A stretch of 64,000 nucleotides of DNA from Paenibacillus sp. XY044 (GCF_002257645.1 NZ_NQMO01000006.1:124001-188000), one strand, 5' to 3'. Shown: positions 43,818-52,998, numbered from the stretch's first letter. Numbers and translations: made by a program. The notes: a model not told the origin generated them from the sequence alone.

Positions 43818-43845
43818 AAACTTTTTGCTTCCCTTCGCTCGTCTT
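43818..43845 (+). promoter_or_regulatory. ECF (SigV-type) promoter 3, sigV-rsiV
   Basis: AAAC at 43818-43821, 18 bases, CGTCTT at 43840-43845, as in promoters 1 and 2. It suggests autoregulation of sigV. Confidence 0.8.
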
Positions 43846-43917
43846 GTTTCTGTGCAGAAATCAGGGCGAAGCTGTCCATTCAGTACCGGCAATTTAATTA
43901 GAGAAGGGTTATACGAT

Positions 43918-44424
43918 ATGCTGAACAGGAAAAAGGAAAAAGCGTTGACGCGGTGCATTAAAGAGCATCAAGCGAATGTGTACAGGCTCGCGTTCAGTTA
44001 CGTAAAAAATAAGGAGGATGCGCTTGATATCGTGCAGGACTCCATTTATAAAGCGATGACTCATATCGAAGGGTTAAAGGATCCCGATGCCGTCAAAAGC
44101 TGGTTTTACCGCATCGTGGTCCACACCGCACTGGATTTTCTCCGCAGGAACAAAAAGGTTCAGGCGATGGACCATGAAATGATCGAGGTCTATGCCCCTG
44201 GCGTGGAGGATGAGTATACGAATTTCGATTTGGCAATGATGCTCGAGGCGCTGCCCGAGAAATACCGGACCGTGGTCGTGCTGCGATATTTGGAAGACAT
44301 GAAAATCGATGAAGTAGCGGCGGTCCTGGGGGAAAACGTAAATACGGTCAAAACGAGGCTGTACCAGGCGCTCCGGGTCATGCGAATGAAGACAGACGTG
44401 GAACCTTCAAAGGAGATTAAATGA
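43918..44424 (+). CDS. sigV: ECF sigma factor SigV
   Basis: The 168-residue protein has sigma region 2 (YRLAFSYVKNKEDALDIVQDSIYKA) and region 4 (LPEKYRTVVVLRYLEDMKIDEVAAVLGENVNTVKTRLYQA). It is placed directly before rsiV and after oatA, as in the SigV regulon of B. subtilis, so it is the lysozyme-response sigma factor. I chose the ATG at 43918 over the long upstream frame, which covers the promoter. A GAAGGG site precedes it. Confidence 0.93.
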   Translation: MLNRKKEKALTRCIKEHQANVYRLAFSYVKNKEDALDIVQDSIYKAMTHIEGLKDPDAVKSWFYRIVVHTALDFLRRNKKVQAMDHEMIEVYAPGVEDEYTNFDLAMMLEALPEKYRTVVVLRYLEDMKIDEVAAVLGENVNTVKTRLYQALRVMRMKTDVEPSKEIK

Positions 44425-44425
44425 G

Positions 44426-45316
44426 ATGGACAATCATATGGAACGGCTGCGGACAGCGTATCAGGATATACCGGTTCCGGAAGAGCTGGATCGGATCGTG
44501 GATCAAGCCATAAAAAAATCTTCGCACAGCAGCAGGCATAGACGCGTTAAATATACATGGGCTGCCGGAGCTTGCGCCGCGGTGATCCTTTTTCTGGCGG
44601 CCATCAATGCCAGCCCGGCGGTGGCTAATGCGTTATCGGCCATCCCCGGCGTAGACCGGATCATCAAAGTGCTGACGTTGAAGGAGTATGTCGTCGATGA
44701 CCCTGGGGGCTATCATGCCAACATCAAGGTACCGGCCGTCACGAATCTGGACAACAAGCCGCTGGAACAGGGACTAAATGAAAAATATATGAAAGAAAAC
44801 AAAGCGCTCTACGACAAATTTCAGGCGGAGATCGAAGCGCTGAAAAAACAAGTCGGCGGTCACCTGGGCGTAGATGTCGGCTACGAGGTCAAGACGGACA
44901 ATAACGAAATCCTGTCCATCGAACGTTATGTCGACGAGAGCATGGGTTCGACGTCCGAGGAACTGAAGCTGGACACGATCGATAAAAAGAACCAGATCCT
45001 CATTTCGCTGCCGATGTTGTTCAAAGACGATCGGTACGTTCAGTTGATCAGCGAAAACATTATGGAACAAATGAAACAGCAGATGATGGCGGATGACAAC
45101 AAATTCTATTGGGTATCAGGTGCTGCGGATGTGTTGCCGACCGATGAATTCCAAGCGATTCATAAGGACCAAAGTTTCTATATCAACAACGACGGTAAAC
45201 TCGTCATCGTGTTCAATAAATACGAAGTGGCACCGGGATATATGGGGGCTGTCGAGTTCGTCGTTCCGACCGGGGTGATTTCGGACGATCTGGTAAGCCG
45301 CAAATACATCAAGTAA
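44426..45316 (+). CDS. rsiV: Anti-sigma factor RsiV, lysozyme receptor
   Basis: The 296-residue protein has a cytoplasmic anti-sigma part (1-40), a transmembrane helix (about 44-62), then ASPAVANA (62-69), a plausible signal peptidase cut site, and the extracellular DUF3298-type domain ending VAPGYMGAVEFVVP. In B. subtilis, lysozyme binding to RsiV lets signal peptidase cleave it, followed by RasP, which frees SigV. AAAGGAG sits ten bases before the ATG, one base after the sigV stop, so the two are co-translated. Confidence 0.93.
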   Translation: MDNHMERLRTAYQDIPVPEELDRIVDQAIKKSSHSSRHRRVKYTWAAGACAAVILFLAAINASPAVANALSAIPGVDRIIKVLTLKEYVVDDPGGYHANIKVPAVTNLDNKPLEQGLNEKYMKENKALYDKFQAEIEALKKQVGGHLGVDVGYEVKTDNNEILSIERYVDESMGSTSEELKLDTIDKKNQILISLPMLFKDDRYVQLISENIMEQMKQQMMADDNKFYWVSGAADVLPTDEFQAIHKDQSFYINNDGKLVIVFNKYEVAPGYMGAVEFVVPTGVISDDLVSRKYIK

Positions 45317-45320
45317 TAGG

Positions 45321-45355
45321 AAGACCGGTAAGGGGGCGCTCTTTACCGGTCTTTT
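45321..45355 (+). terminator. Intrinsic terminator of sigV-rsiV
   Basis: AAGACCGGTAA (45321-45331) pairs with TTACCGGTCTT (45342-45352), followed by TTT. Confidence 0.92.
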
Positions 45356-45601
45356 TGTTTCCCGTTCGGTTGAACTCACGAAAATCATAGGAACGGACAC
45401 AAAAAGCTTACAAACACGCATCGCCAAACGTAAGATTTTTCCAGTATAGTGAATGCGTAACTTGACATCTCCTTCCGGCAACACATCCGGAAGCCAAGGC
45501 CCGGCCGCAGACCAAACCATTTCTAGCGGTGGACTCTCACTAAAAACCCCTTCACATCCCAATATCCACACCAACCTGTCCATCCATCCCATCCCAAGAA
45601 G

Positions 45602-45630
45602 GGCGCTCGACCGATCGAACGCCGTTTTTG
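45602..45630 (+). terminator. Attenuator-like hairpin in the GH87 leader
   Basis: GGCG-c-TCGA pairs with TCGA-a-CGCC, followed by GTTTTTG. It is followed by a perfect AAGGAGGTGA (45642-45651) with no start codon near it. The 448-base gap also holds the rsiV terminator, a CTTCCGG-caacacat-CCGGAAG hairpin near 45472-45494 and a C-rich, G-poor stretch (45541-45597). No gene is visible. Confidence 0.55.
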
Positions 45631-45764
45631 TCCACCCTGTTAAGGAGGTGAGCTCCAGAAATTACCGGTTCCCAAAACAAATGAAAGCGGTTTATTTTTA
45701 GGGGCGGGGCAATCTCTCGCCGTAAATACGCCCAAGTCCAAGTATCCCATTCAGGAGGATGATT

Positions 45765-48700
45765 ATGACGGCTCATTATTTTCAGGCTTTACGGAAAACG
45801 GCGGCTCTGTATGCGCTGATCTTCGTGCTTCTCATTTCGCAGTTTTTTTATGCCCCAGCCTGGAGTTATGCGGAACCCGCGGGGGCAGCGCCTGCCTCCG
45901 GCAGCCAGCAGCCGGACGGCCATGATGCAGCTCTGGATCCGGCCGGCGAAAAGGGCGCGATTGATGCTCCGGGCGAGGCGGAAGGTTCCACGGCCGCAGC
46001 CGATCCGGCAGATGGAGCTGCGGATACGCCAGCCGGAGGCTCTGCCGGCGGACTGAAGTCCCCAGAGCCTGCAGCCGCGGCAAAAGACGCGGCTGCGGCC
46101 GCCGAGCCGGGTAATTTGGCGGCGGGCAAGAGCATGAGCGCGAGCACTTATACCCAGACCTACGCGGCGGCGAATGCGGGCGACTCCAATCAGGCTACAT
46201 ACTGGGAAAGCAATAACAGCGCTTTTCCGCAGTGGCTGCAGGTTGACCTCGGCGGCTCTTACAATGTCAACCAAGTGGTCTTGAAGCTTCCGGTCAGCGG
46301 CTGGGAGAAGAGAAACCAGACGCTTTCGGTACAGGGCAGCACGGACGGTGCAAACTTTACGAATTTGGCCGCCTCGCAGAGCTACACCTTCGATCCGGCT
46401 GGCAACAACACGGTAACGGTCAGCTTTACCGCGGCTTCTGCGAGATACGTCAGGCTGGTCTTTACGGCTAACACGGGCTGGCCGGCAGGGCAGATTTCCG
46501 AGTTTGAGGTGTACGGCTCCGCTGCCGGTGGCGACACGCAGGCCCCGTCCGCCCCGGGAGATCTGGCTTTTACTGAGCCGGCCTCCGGGCAGATCAAGCT
46601 GACGTGGACCGCTTCCACGGACAATGTGGGCGTGACCGGATACGACATTTACACGAATAACGCCTTGCGTGCGAGCGTTGCCGGCAGCGTTCTGACGCAC
46701 ACCGACAACCAGCCGGCATCGGCAACCGTCGCCTACTACGTCAAAGCCAAGGATGCGGCGGGCAACGTATCCGCCTCCAGCAATACCGTGACCCGAACCG
46801 GCACGGGCGGGGGCACGGGCACGAATCTGGCGCTGAACAAGCCGATAACTTCTTCCTCGAATGAATACATCTACGTGCCGGCCAATGCCAATGACGGCAG
46901 CCTGACTACCTATTGGGAAGGGGCCGCCAATGCGTACCCGAATACGCTGACGCTTAGCCTTGGCGCGAATGCGAATATTTCGTCCATCGTGCTCAAGCTG
47001 AATCCGGACAGCGCTTGGGGACCGCGCAACCAAACGATCCAAGTGCTGGGCCATGACCAGAATTCGACCAGCTTCACGAATTTGGTCTCCTCTGCGCAGT
47101 ACAGCTTCAGTCCGGCGGCCGGCAATACCGTGACGATTCCGGTGACGGCAACCGTTAGCGACATCCAGCTGAAATTTACCGCCAACTCGGGTTCGACCGG
47201 TGGACAGTTGGCGGAGCTGCAGGTCATCGGAACGCCCGCTCCGAATCCGGACCTGACCATCACGGGCATGTCCTGGATGCCGGCATCCCCGGTGGAGACC
47301 GATGCGATGACGCTGACGTCCACGGTCAAAAACGTGGGGACGTCTTCCTCCAGAGCAACGACGGTGAACTTTTATCTGGGCACGGCCAAAGTCGGTACCG
47401 CTCCGGTAGGCGCTTTGGCGGCAGGGGCCTCCACGAACGTAACCTTGTCCATCGGCGCTAAAGACGCCGGGAGCTACCAACTGACCTCCAAGGTGGATGA
47501 AGAGAAGTCGGTCATCGAGCAAAACGAAGACAATAACGCCTTCACCAACCCGTCGCCGCTGGTCATTGCGCCGGTCTCGAGCTCGGATCTGGTTGCGTCC
47601 TCGGTCACCTGGACGCCGGGCAACCCTTCGGCCGGCAACACGGTGAACTTTACGGTGACGGTCAAAAATCAAGGAACGGCCGCCTCGGCAGGAGGCGCCC
47701 ATAACATCAAGCTGACGTTAACCGATGCGACGACCGGCTCGGTGATCAAGACCCTGACCGGCTCGGTCAGCGGCGCCATCGCCAGCGGGGCTTCGGCCGC
47801 GCCCGTCAGCATGGGCAGCTGGACGGCGGCGAACGGCAAGTATGACGTCAAGACGGAAATCGCTGTTGACGGCAACGAACTGCCGGTGAAGCAGGGCAAC
47901 AACGTCACGACACAGTCCTTCTTCGTCGGCCGCGGCGCGAACATGCCGTACGACATGTATGAGGCCGAAGACGGCGTCATTGGAGGCGGCGCGGCGATCG
48001 TCAGTCCGAACCGGAACATCGGCGATCTCGCCGGCGAGGCTTCAGGCCGCAAAGCGGTGAAGTTAAACAGCACGGGCAGTTACGTTGAGTTCACGACCAA
48101 AGCCAATACGAACACGCTGGTAACCCGGTTCTCCATCCCGGATGCTCCCGGGGGCGGCGGTATCGATTCGACGCTGAACGTGTACGTCAACGGCACCTTC
48201 GCCAAAACGATCAATCTGACGTCCCGCTACGCCTGGCTGTACGGCGACGAAGCGAGCCCAAGCAATAGCCCGGGAGCCGGTGCACCAAGGCACATTTATG
48301 ACGAGGCCAACATCATGTTCGACAGCACCATCCCGAAAGGCAGCACGATTCGGCTTCAGAAGGATGCGGCCAATACGACGAACTACGCGATCGATTTCAT
48401 CAGCCTGGAGCAGGTCGCGCCGATTCCGAATCCGGATCCGGCGAAATATGCGGTGCCGGCCGGCTTCACGCACCAGGACGTGCAGAACGCGCTGGATAAA
48501 GTGCGGATGGATACGACAGGCAATCTGGTCGGGGTATACCTGCCGCCGGGAACGTATCAGACCTCGAACAAATTCCAGGTCTACGGTAAGCCCGTTAAAA
48601 TCGTCGGTGCCGGCCCATGGTACACCCGCTTCGTGGCCCCGGCGAACCAATCCAACACGGATGTCGGATTTACGGCCAACTCCACGGCCAACGGCTCCAC

Positions 48701-49613
48701 GTTCGCTAACTTTGCCTATTTCGGCAACTATACTTCCCGAATCGACGGTCCGGGCAAGGTTTTCGACTTTTCGAACGTGGCTAATATGACGATCGACAAC
48801 ATCTGGACGGAGCATCAGGTGTGCATGTACTGGGGAGCTAACACCGATTACATGACGATTACCAATTCGCGCATCCGCAACACGTTTGCCGACGGCATCA
48901 ACATGACCAACGGCAGCACGAACAATCTGGTGCGCAACGTCGAGGCGCGGGCCACCGGCGACGACAGCTTCGCGCTGTTCTCGGCGATCGATGCGGGCGG
49001 GGCGGACGAAAAGGACAACGTCTACGAAAACCTGACGTCGCTCTTGACCTGGCGCGCCGCCGGCCTCGCTGTATATGGCGGATACGGCAACACCTTCCGC
49101 AATATTTACATTGCCGATACGCTGTGCTATTCGGGGGTGACGATCAGTTCACTGGACTTCGGTTATCCGATGAACGGCTTCGGCGCTTCGCCGACGACGA
49201 ATTTTGAGAATATATCGATCGTCCGGGCCGGCGGCCACTTCTGGGGCCAGCAGACCTTCCCGGCGATGTGGCTGTTCTCGGCATCGAAAGTGTTCCAGGG
49301 CATTCGGGTGAGCGACTTGGATATTGTGGATCCGACCTACCACGGCATCATGTTCCAGACTAATTATGTGAACGGACAACCGCAAAATCCGGTCAAGGAC
49401 ACCATTTTTACGAACGTCACGATTTCCGGGGCACAGAAGAGCGGTGACGCATTTGATGCCAAGTCCGGCTTCGGCATCTGGGCCAACGAAATGCCTGAGC
49501 CTAACCAGGGACCTGCGGTCGGTTCAGTGACCTTCAACAACCTGAAAATCGTGAACACCGCCACGCCGATCAAAAATAATACGTCGACCTTCACCATCAA
49601 CGTGAATCCTTGA
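45765..49613 (+). CDS. Secreted multidomain GH87-like alpha-1,3-glucanase/mycodextranase
   Basis: A 1282-residue exported enzyme: signal peptide (1-38), Ala/Gly/Pro-rich stretch, F5/8-type CBM32 (about 117-249), FN3 (259-345), second CBM32 (355-490), two CARDB domains (497-605, 609-724), a CBM6/35-like domain (731-887, with YEAEDG) and a parallel beta-helix (896-1282). In the helix Asp1043 (ADGINM), Asp1066 and Asp1067 (TGDDSF) have the same 23- and 24-residue spacing that I recall for the GH87 catalytic triad. It should degrade alpha-1,3-glucan or nigeran. GH49 or a lyase is less likely. Start: ATG at 45765, six bases after AGGAGG. Confidence 0.85.
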   Translation: MTAHYFQALRKTAALYALIFVLLISQFFYAPAWSYAEPAGAAPASGSQQPDGHDAALDPAGEKGAIDAPGEAEGSTAAADPADGAADTPAGGSAGGLKSPEPAAAAKDAAAAAEPGNLAAGKSMSASTYTQTYAAANAGDSNQATYWESNNSAFPQWLQVDLGGSYNVNQVVLKLPVSGWEKRNQTLSVQGSTDGANFTNLAASQSYTFDPAGNNTVTVSFTAASARYVRLVFTANTGWPAGQISEFEVYGSAAGGDTQAPSAPGDLAFTEPASGQIKLTWTASTDNVGVTGYDIYTNNALRASVAGSVLTHTDNQPASATVAYYVKAKDAAGNVSASSNTVTRTGTGGGTGTNLALNKPITSSSNEYIYVPANANDGSLTTYWEGAANAYPNTLTLSLGANANISSIVLKLNPDSAWGPRNQTIQVLGHDQNSTSFTNLVSSAQYSFSPAAGNTVTIPVTATVSDIQLKFTANSGSTGGQLAELQVIGTPAPNPDLTITGMSWMPASPVETDAMTLTSTVKNVGTSSSRATTVNFYLGTAKVGTAPVGALAAGASTNVTLSIGAKDAGSYQLTSKVDEEKSVIEQNEDNNAFTNPSPLVIAPVSSSDLVASSVTWTPGNPSAGNTVNFTVTVKNQGTAASAGGAHNIKLTLTDATTGSVIKTLTGSVSGAIASGASAAPVSMGSWTAANGKYDVKTEIAVDGNELPVKQGNNVTTQSFFVGRGANMPYDMYEAEDGVIGGGAAIVSPNRNIGDLAGEASGRKAVKLNSTGSYVEFTTKANTNTLVTRFSIPDAPGGGGIDSTLNVYVNGTFAKTINLTSRYAWLYGDEASPSNSPGAGAPRHIYDEANIMFDSTIPKGSTIRLQKDAANTTNYAIDFISLEQVAPIPNPDPAKYAVPAGFTHQDVQNALDKVRMDTTGNLVGVYLPPGTYQTSNKFQVYGKPVKIVGAGPWYTRFVAPANQSNTDVGFTANSTANGSTFANFAYFGNYTSRIDGPGKVFDFSNVANMTIDNIWTEHQVCMYWGANTDYMTITNSRIRNTFADGINMTNGSTNNLVRNVEARATGDDSFALFSAIDAGGADEKDNVYENLTSLLTWRAAGLAVYGGYGNTFRNIYIADTLCYSGVTISSLDFGYPMNGFGASPTTNFENISIVRAGGHFWGQQTFPAMWLFSASKVFQGIRVSDLDIVDPTYHGIMFQTNYVNGQPQNPVKDTIFTNVTISGAQKSGDAFDAKSGFGIWANEMPEPNQGPAVGSVTFNNLKIVNTATPIKNNTSTFTINVNP

Positions 49614-49647
49614 TATCGGCCGTTATATAAGTTGAAGAATTGAAAAA

Positions 49648-49697
49648 AGGACGTACCGCTCTTGTCCCGTTCAATCGGGAGAGGCGGTACGTCTTTT
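49648..49697 (+). terminator. Intrinsic terminator between GH87 gene and fsr-like gene
   Basis: GACGTACCGC pairs with GCGGTACGTC with a GGGA/TCCC inner stem, followed by TTTT. Confidence 0.88.
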
Positions 49698-49744
49698 GCT
49701 GCTTTTGTTTTATAGGCTTTGGAGGCTAGGCTCCCTTATATACC

Positions 49745-50986
49745 TCAAGCCGAAGATGAGCTGCTGCCGGCTTTGATGGCGGCGCCCATGATCACCGAAT
49801 CCTTGGGCAGGAGCAGCGCGAACAGGCCGAGCAGCGGGAGAAAGGCGCATACCTGCGTCATCAGCTCCACGCCGTGCGAATCCATCAGCCGGCCCATGAT
49901 GACCGAGCCCAGGCCGCCCATGCCGAACGCCAGCCCGAAGAACAGCCCGGCGACGGTTCCCACGTGTCCCGGCAGCATCTCCTGCGCGTAGACGATAATG
50001 ACCGAGAAGCCTGACATCAGGATCAATCCGATGGCGGCGCAGAGGATCACCGATCCGACTGGCCCGGCATAAGGCAGCAGAAGGGAGAACGGTGACGTAC
50101 CGAGGATGGAAAACCAGATGATTTTTTGACGGCCGAACCGGTCAGCCAGCGGACCGCCCAGGAACGTGCCGGCCATGCCGGCAAACTGCAGGGCGAAGAT
50201 GCTCAGCTGCGCGCTGGTTAGCGGAAGATGGTATCGATCCATGTAATAGAAGGCGTAATAACCGGTCATGCTGGCGAGATACACAAATTTGGAAAACAGC
50301 ATGAGGATCAGGATGCCGAGCACATACGCAATAAAACCCTTGCTGAACCGGCTAGGCTCCTGGTGTTGGATACGGCTTGCGGTCCTGGCGGGACGGGTCT
50401 GCCGGCTGTACCACCGGCTGATGCCAATCTGCAGCGCGATGCCGAGTCCGGCCAGCACGATAAACCACAGGAAGCCGAGCTGCCCCTGCGGGATGATGAT
50501 GAACGCAGCCATCAGCGGAGCAAACGCCTGGCCGGTGTTTCCCCCGACCTGGAACACGGACTGCGCCAGTCCCTTACGACGGTTCATGGCCAGGTGGGCG
50601 ACCCGGGAAGATTCGGGATGGAGCACAGAGGAACCGACCCCGATCAGGGCCGCCGACAGCAGCAGGTACCAAAACGATGGTGCCAGCGCTAAACCCGCCA
50701 TGCCGAGCAGGGTGAAAAACATGCCGAGCGGAAGGAGCAGCGGCAGCGGTCGGCGGTCAGTATAGTACCCAATGGCTGGCTGCAGAATGGAAGCCGTAAT
50801 ATTGAGCGTGAACGCGACCCAGCCGATTTCGGTATAGCTCAGGTGCATCTGCTGCTGAAAGAGCGGAAACACCGCGGGAACGACCGACTGCATCGCATCG
50901 TTCAGCAGGTGGGCGCAGCTGACGCCGAGCAGGACGGCCGTCGCCGTATTTTTTGCCGTATCTGCGGTCATTTCTGATGATGACAT
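49745..50986 (-). CDS. fsr: Fosmidomycin-resistance-type MFS exporter
   Basis: The 413-residue protein has 12 membrane segments and Fsr features: HLLNDAMQSVVPAVFPLFQ in TM1, LQPAIGYYTDRRPLPLLLPLGM in the TM2-TM3 region and GSSVLHPESSRVAHLA in TM4. Fsr proteins export fosmidomycin and related compounds. An AraC regulator gene is divergent at 51109 and probably controls it. The ATG at 50986 follows GTGGAG. Substrate is inferred from family. Confidence 0.88.
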   Translation of the reverse strand: MSSSEMTADTAKNTATAVLLGVSCAHLLNDAMQSVVPAVFPLFQQQMHLSYTEIGWVAFTLNITASILQPAIGYYTDRRPLPLLLPLGMFFTLLGMAGLALAPSFWYLLLSAALIGVGSSVLHPESSRVAHLAMNRRKGLAQSVFQVGGNTGQAFAPLMAAFIIIPQGQLGFLWFIVLAGLGIALQIGISRWYSRQTRPARTASRIQHQEPSRFSKGFIAYVLGILILMLFSKFVYLASMTGYYAFYYMDRYHLPLTSAQLSIFALQFAGMAGTFLGGPLADRFGRQKIIWFSILGTSPFSLLLPYAGPVGSVILCAAIGLILMSGFSVIIVYAQEMLPGHVGTVAGLFFGLAFGMGGLGSVIMGRLMDSHGVELMTQVCAFLPLLGLFALLLPKDSVIMGAAIKAGSSSSSA

Positions 50987-51108
50987 TTCTCCACATCCTC
51001 TTTTTTTCTACCCATCATAGCGGATCGGACACCCCGCTGTCGCAGCGAAAATTGCCTTTTGGACAGAGCACTATATGCTATACTGAAGCGGGGTGAGGGT
51101 ACATGAGA

Positions 51109-51894
51109 ATGCAGATCATACTGCCGCAGCTGGAAGTTCACCGCTTCTCCAGCTCGTTCGAAAATACGCCGCATACGCACGACGATCAATATCAGATCAC
51201 GATCCCGCTTCAGGGGACCTGCCATTTTACGCATGAGCATAAATATTTGGCGCTCCCTCCCGGAGAAGGGATCGTGCTGCAGCCTCGGGACCGGCATTCC
51301 TTCCACATCGGCGACGGGACGGGCGTAGTAGTGATCCGGATCCGGCCGGAGAGCTTGTACCCTGGTGACTTGGCAGTCCATAAGGAGCCCCGGTACAGAA
51401 AGCAGTTTGACGTGAACCGGGTATCGCGGGTGTTTCAGCACTGGGCCGCCGGCATGATGGCGCATGACACGGTCGATCCGCTCGTAGAGGAGGAGCTGGA
51501 AACCCGAATGATCTTCGACCTGCGGGAGCTGATTGGGGAGGGGATCGTTCCGACAGGCCCCAAGCTGGCCCATGTCGCCGCCGATCGGCATCTGAAACAG
51601 GTGCTCGAATATGTGCATGTGCATTTTACGGAACAGCTGAGCGTCAGCAGCCTCGCAGGGATGGCGATGCAGAGCCGGTACCATTTTATCCGGTCGTTCA
51701 AGTCCCTGACGGGCGTGACCCCTTATCAGTATGTGCTGCAGCTCCGGGTGAGGGAAGCGATGGAGCAGCTCAAGAAGTCTGCGGACACCGTCACCGATAT
51801 CAGCTTTAACCTTGGGTTCTCGAGCACCAGCCAATTTTTTCGGGCTTTTGCCAAAATGAACGGCATGACGCCGGAGCAGTACCGGAAGACGTAA
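51109..51894 (+). CDS. AraC-family regulator, divergent to fsr-like gene
   Basis: The protein of about 261 residues has a cupin sensor half (HTHDDQYQITIPLQGTCHF near residue 25, with histidine ligands) and two C-terminal HTH motifs (LSVSSLAGMAMQSRYHFIRSFK and VTDISFNLGFSSTSQFFRAF). It is divergent from the Fsr-type exporter. An extended -10 TGC-TATACT lies at 51076-51084. The start could be the ATG at 51103 or 51109; 51109 is ten bases after GAGG and fits better. Confidence 0.85.
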   Translation: MQIILPQLEVHRFSSSFENTPHTHDDQYQITIPLQGTCHFTHEHKYLALPPGEGIVLQPRDRHSFHIGDGTGVVVIRIRPESLYPGDLAVHKEPRYRKQFDVNRVSRVFQHWAAGMMAHDTVDPLVEEELETRMIFDLRELIGEGIVPTGPKLAHVAADRHLKQVLEYVHVHFTEQLSVSSLAGMAMQSRYHFIRSFKSLTGVTPYQYVLQLRVREAMEQLKKSADTVTDISFNLGFSSTSQFFRAFAKMNGMTPEQYRKT

Positions 51895-52023
51895 AGGATG
51901 CCTCTTGATCTGAATAGGCTGTATTTATATATGTGGAAGCCAACCGAATGTCCGGAATGGATACGGGGGGACTGGTCCGGATCTCAAATGGATCATCTGA
52001 GTTTATTTAAAGGAGGAAGCCTC

Positions 52024-52932
52024 ATGACTATTGATCTTATTGGTGCAATCCGGTTTACAAACAGCCTTTTAGGCAGCCGGGCAAAAGATATTGCCCCGGT
52101 GGGTGCAGGTGACTGGTCAGCTGCCTACGGGTTCACGCTTGACGGTCAGGATATGGTGATCCGGTTTGGCGAGCATGTGGAGGACTTTAAAAAGGATCAA
52201 GTCATGGGGACATTCGCCACGCCGATCATGCCTGTTCCCGAGGTTACCCGGATCGGGGAGACGCCGGAAGGCTTCTATGCTGTATCGAGGCGGGTCCGGG
52301 GAGTACATCTGGATGAACTCGAGGCTGGGGAGATGCAGCTGCTCCTTCCGGGGCTGCTTGATGCGTTGTCCGAACTTCAGCGGTTGGATACAGCGAGTAT
52401 AAGCGAAAGTAATGGATGGCGTCTTGGAGGTCATCGTGCAGGCTGGGGGGAGGAGCTGCTGTCTGTGGCCGGACCGAGGGACCGGCTTCCCGGCTGGCGG
52501 GAGCGTCTGGATTCCTTTCCTGCGGAGTCAAAAATATTTGATAGGGGCGTCTCGACTTTGCGGCGGCTTGCTCCCCGCCTTCCGGAGTACAGAGGCATCG
52601 CCCACTGTGATCTTCTGAACCGGAATGTATTGGTGGACCGCGGCGGGCTGACCGGCATCATCGATTGGGGGAACGCCATTTACGGCGATCCCTTGTATGA
52701 CATTGCCTGGCTTCTCTACTGGTGGTCTTGGTATCCGCAGTGGCAGGAGATCGATCTGCAGACGATTTTGGACCGTCATTGGGAGCGGCAAGGAGGTCTT
52801 CCCCCTCAGATGGAGGAGCGTCTCCGCTGCTGCCTGCTCCACATCGGCCTTGACCATATCGCATATTGCGCTTTTAGGCAGCGCACGGAGGATATGCAGC
52901 GTAACGCCGTACAGCTGCAGGAATACTTATAA
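52024..52932 (+). CDS. Aminoglycoside/hygromycin phosphotransferase-like kinase
   Basis: The 302-residue protein has the APH fold: the Brenner motif AHCDLLNRNVLVD (catalytic Asp and Asn) and IIDWGNAIYGDPLYDIAWL (metal-binding Asp). It resembles hygromycin B phosphotransferase-like proteins in length and motif spacing. It may phosphorylate an aminoglycoside or a metabolite; the sequence cannot decide. I chose the ATG at 52024, seven bases after AAAGGAGG; the upstream frame to 51898 lacks a site. Follows the AraC gene by 129 bases. Confidence 0.82.
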   Translation: MTIDLIGAIRFTNSLLGSRAKDIAPVGAGDWSAAYGFTLDGQDMVIRFGEHVEDFKKDQVMGTFATPIMPVPEVTRIGETPEGFYAVSRRVRGVHLDELEAGEMQLLLPGLLDALSELQRLDTASISESNGWRLGGHRAGWGEELLSVAGPRDRLPGWRERLDSFPAESKIFDRGVSTLRRLAPRLPEYRGIAHCDLLNRNVLVDRGGLTGIIDWGNAIYGDPLYDIAWLLYWWSWYPQWQEIDLQTILDRHWERQGGLPPQMEERLRCCLLHIGLDHIAYCAFRQRTEDMQRNAVQLQEYL

Positions 52933-52973
52933 AATTAAATTTACAAATATATGGGAAACAGATAGACTGAAAG

Positions 52974-52998
52974 TATAATAATTAAAGCGCTTTAATTA
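52974..52998 (+). promoter_or_regulatory. -10 box and 20-base palindromic operator of the GH8 gene
   Basis: TATAAT at 52974-52979 overlaps, by one base, a perfect palindrome TAATTAAAGCGCTTTAATTA (52979-52998). The AAAGCGCTTT core is cre- or LacI-type. The leader from 52999 to 53131 has a CTGCCCG/CGGGTGG hairpin and no riboswitch class that I recognise. Confidence 0.75.

Noticed and set aside
45789..47702. 637-residue minus-strand frame in the GH87 gene
   Set aside because: It is antisense to clear CBM32, FN3 and CARDB domains and is Arg-rich without motifs, typical of GC-rich shadow frames.
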